Source: Streptomyces sp. CMB-StM0423 (GTDB lineage Bacteria; Actinomycetota; Actinomycetes; Streptomycetales; Streptomycetaceae). Taken from it: DNA of 64,000 bases. Below, piece by piece: positions 62,432 to 64,000 of the stretch. The DNA lies in NCBI RefSeq assembly GCF_002847285.1, contig NZ_CP025407.1, positions 1,178,001 through 1,242,000 on the forward strand, in the 5' to 3' direction. The notes under the pieces were generated by a model that saw only the letters and a program-made list of their open reading frames with translations, was not told the origin of the DNA and searched no databases. The translations under genes were made by a program, and so were the position numbers. Numbering within the stretch: the first letter of the stretch is position 1; the number at the start of each line of letters is the position of its first letter.

Positions 62432-63007
62432 TCAGAGCCAGCCCGCACTGTCCGCGATGCGGATGGCGTCGACGCGGTTGCGCGCGCCCGTCTTCCGGAT
62501 CGCCGCGGCGAGGTAGTTGCGGACCGTGCCGCCCGCCAGGTGCAGCGCCGCCGCTATCTCCGCGACCGGGGCCCCCTCCGCCGCGGCCGCCAGCACCGCC
62601 TGCTCCCTGCCGGTCAGCGGCATGTCCGCCGCCCTGAGGAAGTCCCAGGCCAGGGCCTCGTCGACGTACCGCTCACCGGTCGCCACCCGCCGGATGCCTG
62701 CGATCAGCCGCTCCGGCGCCGAGTCCTTGCTGACGAAGCCCCGCACGTCGGCCTGCGAGGCCCGCCGCAGCAGCCCCGGCCGGCCCGCCTCGGTGAGGAT
62801 CACCACCCTTTCCGCGGCGGTGTCCGGCAGCCCGGACCACGCGCCGTCGCCGTCCACCACGCACACCTGCGCCTGCCAGTCGTCCGCCGGTCTTCGCTCG
62901 TGGCGGCACGCCGTCGTGAGTACGTCGAGATCCTGTTCTCCCCCCAGCAAGGCGGCCAGCGCCGACCTGATGAGCATCGTGTCGTGTATCAGAAGCACGC
63001 GGATCAC
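62432..63007 (-). CDS. NarL/LuxR-type orphan response regulator (RamR/AmfR-like)
   Basis: A 191-residue response regulator. The receiver domain (residues 1-115) has Asp52 (CVVDGDG), ILTEAG and FVSKD. The first acidic pair, normally Asp-Asp, is His8-Asp9, so phosphorylation may be altered. The C-terminal LuxR HTH is clear (PLTGREQAVLAAAAEGAPVA, then LAGGTVRNYLAAAIRK). No histidine kinase is nearby. Position and type match RamR and AmfR, the activators of the SapB/AmfS clusters. It is convergent with the ABC genes. Confidence 0.88.
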   Translation of the reverse strand: MIRVLLIHDTMLIRSALAALLGGEQDLDVLTTACRHERRPADDWQAQVCVVDGDGAWSGLPDTAAERVVILTEAGRPGLLRRASQADVRGFVSKDSAPERLIAGIRRVATGERYVDEALAWDFLRAADMPLTGREQAVLAAAAEGAPVAEIAAALHLAGGTVRNYLAAAIRKTGARNRVDAIRIADSAGWL

Positions 63008-63320
63008 TGAGCGCCCCCCTCGTCACCCGCAACCGAGCCCGACGGGGTCACGGTCGGTCCGCTTATGAATACACGGAGACACCGCCGGTTTGTGCGCGTA
63101 GTTCCGGACATCGTGGTGCGAGAAGGGCGCACAACCCGGTGGATAGACCGACCGCGCGCCCCCCTCCGGGCCCTTGACAGCCGTCAGCCCGCGAAACCCG
63201 AAACCAGAAGCGCGAAAACCGAAAACCGAAAACCGAAAACCCGAAGCCCGAACCTCGAAAGCCGAAGGCCGGCCGCGCGCTCCCGCGCCGCGGCCGGCCC
63301 TCGTGCGTGCGAACTCCCCG
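63008..63320. other. 313-bp region at the edge of the lanthipeptide cluster
   Basis: No convincing gene. It holds the promoter of the regulator gene (near 63010-63110, with the AT-rich sequence TATGAATAC) and the heptamer array at 63193-63270. Confidence 0.5.
63193..63270. repeat. Eleven-unit tandem heptamer array
   Basis: Eleven adjacent 7-bp units of form GAA-R/C-N-C/T/G-C/A, four of them exactly GAAAACC (63214-63241), with one extra C at 63242. GAA recurs every 7 bp, and the strand is adenine-rich, in contrast to its surroundings. Confidence 0.85.
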
Positions 63321-64000
63321 TCAGCCGCCGGTCTCCGCGGCGGCGGCGTGCAGGGCCCGTTCGAGAACGGCCGCGCCCTCCTCCGCCTCCGCGACGGTCA
63401 GGGACAGCGGCGGCGCGATGCGCAGGGTCTCGCCGGCCTTGCCGCGGCCGACGAGCAGGCCGCCCGCGCGGGCGTGTTCCAGCACCGCCGCGGCGTGCGC
63501 GGGGGTGGCCAGCTCGATGCCGATCATCAGGCCCCGGCCGCGTACCTCGCGCACCGAGGCGACGCCCGCGGCCGCGGCCCGCAGCCGCTCGATGAGCAGG
63601 CCGCCGACGCGGCGGGCGTTGCCCTGGAGGTCGTGCTCCAGGACGTAGCCGAGGTTGGCCAGGCCCGCGGCCATGGTGACCGGGCTGCCGCCGAACGTGG
63701 ACAGGGAGTTGGCGTCCAGGCAGTTCATGATCTCGGCGCGGGCGACGACGCCGCCGATGGAGGTGCCGTTGCCGATCCCCTTGGCGAAGGTGAGCATGTC
63801 CGGCGGGCCGTTGCCCGCGTGCGCCTGCCAGCCCCAGAAGTGGTCGCCGGTACGGCCCCAGCCGGACTGCACCTCGTCGGTGATCCACAGGATCCCCTCC
63901 TCGGCGAGCACCTCGCGGAAGGCGGCGTACAGGCCGTCGGGCGGGGAGGTGAAGCCACCGACGCCCTGGATGGGCTCGGCGATGAGGGCGGCGACGCCGC
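63321..64000 (-). CDS. Class III aminotransferase, partial (runs off window)
   Basis: The C-terminal 226 residues of a PLP-dependent omega-aminotransferase; the start lies beyond 64000. AEPIQGVGGF, ILWITDEVQSGWGRTG and LTFAKGIGNG (the Schiff-base lysine) are visible, then STFGGSPVTMAAG and GRGLMIGIEL. This family includes beta-alanine:pyruvate transaminase. With dihydropyrimidinase and the NCS1 transporter across the lanthipeptide cluster it would fit the last step of pyrimidine catabolism. Confidence 0.9.
   Translation of the reverse strand, partial: GVAALIAEPIQGVGGFTSPPDGLYAAFREVLAEEGILWITDEVQSGWGRTGDHFWGWQAHAGNGPPDMLTFAKGIGNGTSIGGVVARAEIMNCLDANSLSTFGGSPVTMAAGLANLGYVLEHDLQGNARRVGGLLIERLRAAAAGVASVREVRGRGLMIGIELATPAHAAAVLEHARAGGLLVGRGKAGETLRIAPPLSLTVAEAEEGAAVLERALHAAAAETGG

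Noticed and set aside
63193..63270. CRISPR array
   Set aside because: The units are adjacent 7-mers without spacers, and no cas gene is near.

Overview
The window is chromosomal DNA of a high-GC actinomycete, almost certainly Streptomyces or a close relative. Evidence: GC-rich third codon positions, frequent GTG and TTG starts, only two TTA codons noticed, actinobacterial families (DUF6158, Rv2578c-type radical SAM, TIGR03842-type F420 enzyme) and a SapB/AmfS-like class III lanthipeptide cluster. I found no rRNA, tRNA, insertion sequence, prophage or CRISPR array.

Layout. 1-17.5 kb: two tandem sulfatases (the first cut by the window edge), a LysR gene, a membrane phosphodiesterase, two metallo-beta-lactamase-fold proteins, a DedA protein, an aminotransferase-fold protein with no lysine at all, a methyltransferase, VOC/GNAT/HNH genes, and a PLP decarboxylase divergent from a LysR gene. 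17.6-25.6 kb: a peptide-degradation operon (M55 D-aminopeptidase, M20 hydrolase, S9 peptidase fused to an S66 LD-carboxypeptidase) with a DasR-like operator in front, then an MFS exporter carrying extra beta-sandwich domains. 25.8-27.7 kb: a radical SAM protein behind a LexA-type box, and a HEAT-repeat protein.

28-37.5 kb: an ethylmalonyl-CoA pathway cluster. It runs from a double 3-hydroxyacyl-CoA dehydrogenase and a TetR regulator to crotonyl-CoA carboxylase/reductase, ethylmalonyl-CoA mutase, an HpcH-type lyase, a MaoC hydratase and an acyl-CoA dehydrogenase. Together these can turn acetyl-CoA-derived C4 units into glyoxylate and propionyl-CoA. The mutase/lyase junction carries a 221-bp-period duplication. 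37.7-39.2 kb: psd-pssA for phosphatidylethanolamine synthesis. 39.3-42.4 kb: a secreted thermolysin-like protease divergent from a LysR gene with a TTA codon. 42.4-51 kb: glycerate kinase, an ogt-alkA alkylation-repair pair, an FAD oxidoreductase, an inositol-phosphatase-like enzyme, a VOC protein, a sirtuin and an HEAT/LRV-like repeat protein.

51-64 kb: pyrimidine/hydantoin catabolism genes (NCS1 transporter, F420-type oxidoreductase, dihydropyrimidinase) and, 8 kb away, a class III omega-aminotransferase running off the window. Between them lies a complete ram/amf-like lanthipeptide cluster: LanKC synthetase, a 38-residue precursor, two ABC half-transporters and an orphan NarL/RamR-type regulator. 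A heptamer tandem array lies at one edge. This cluster is the most interesting system in the window.
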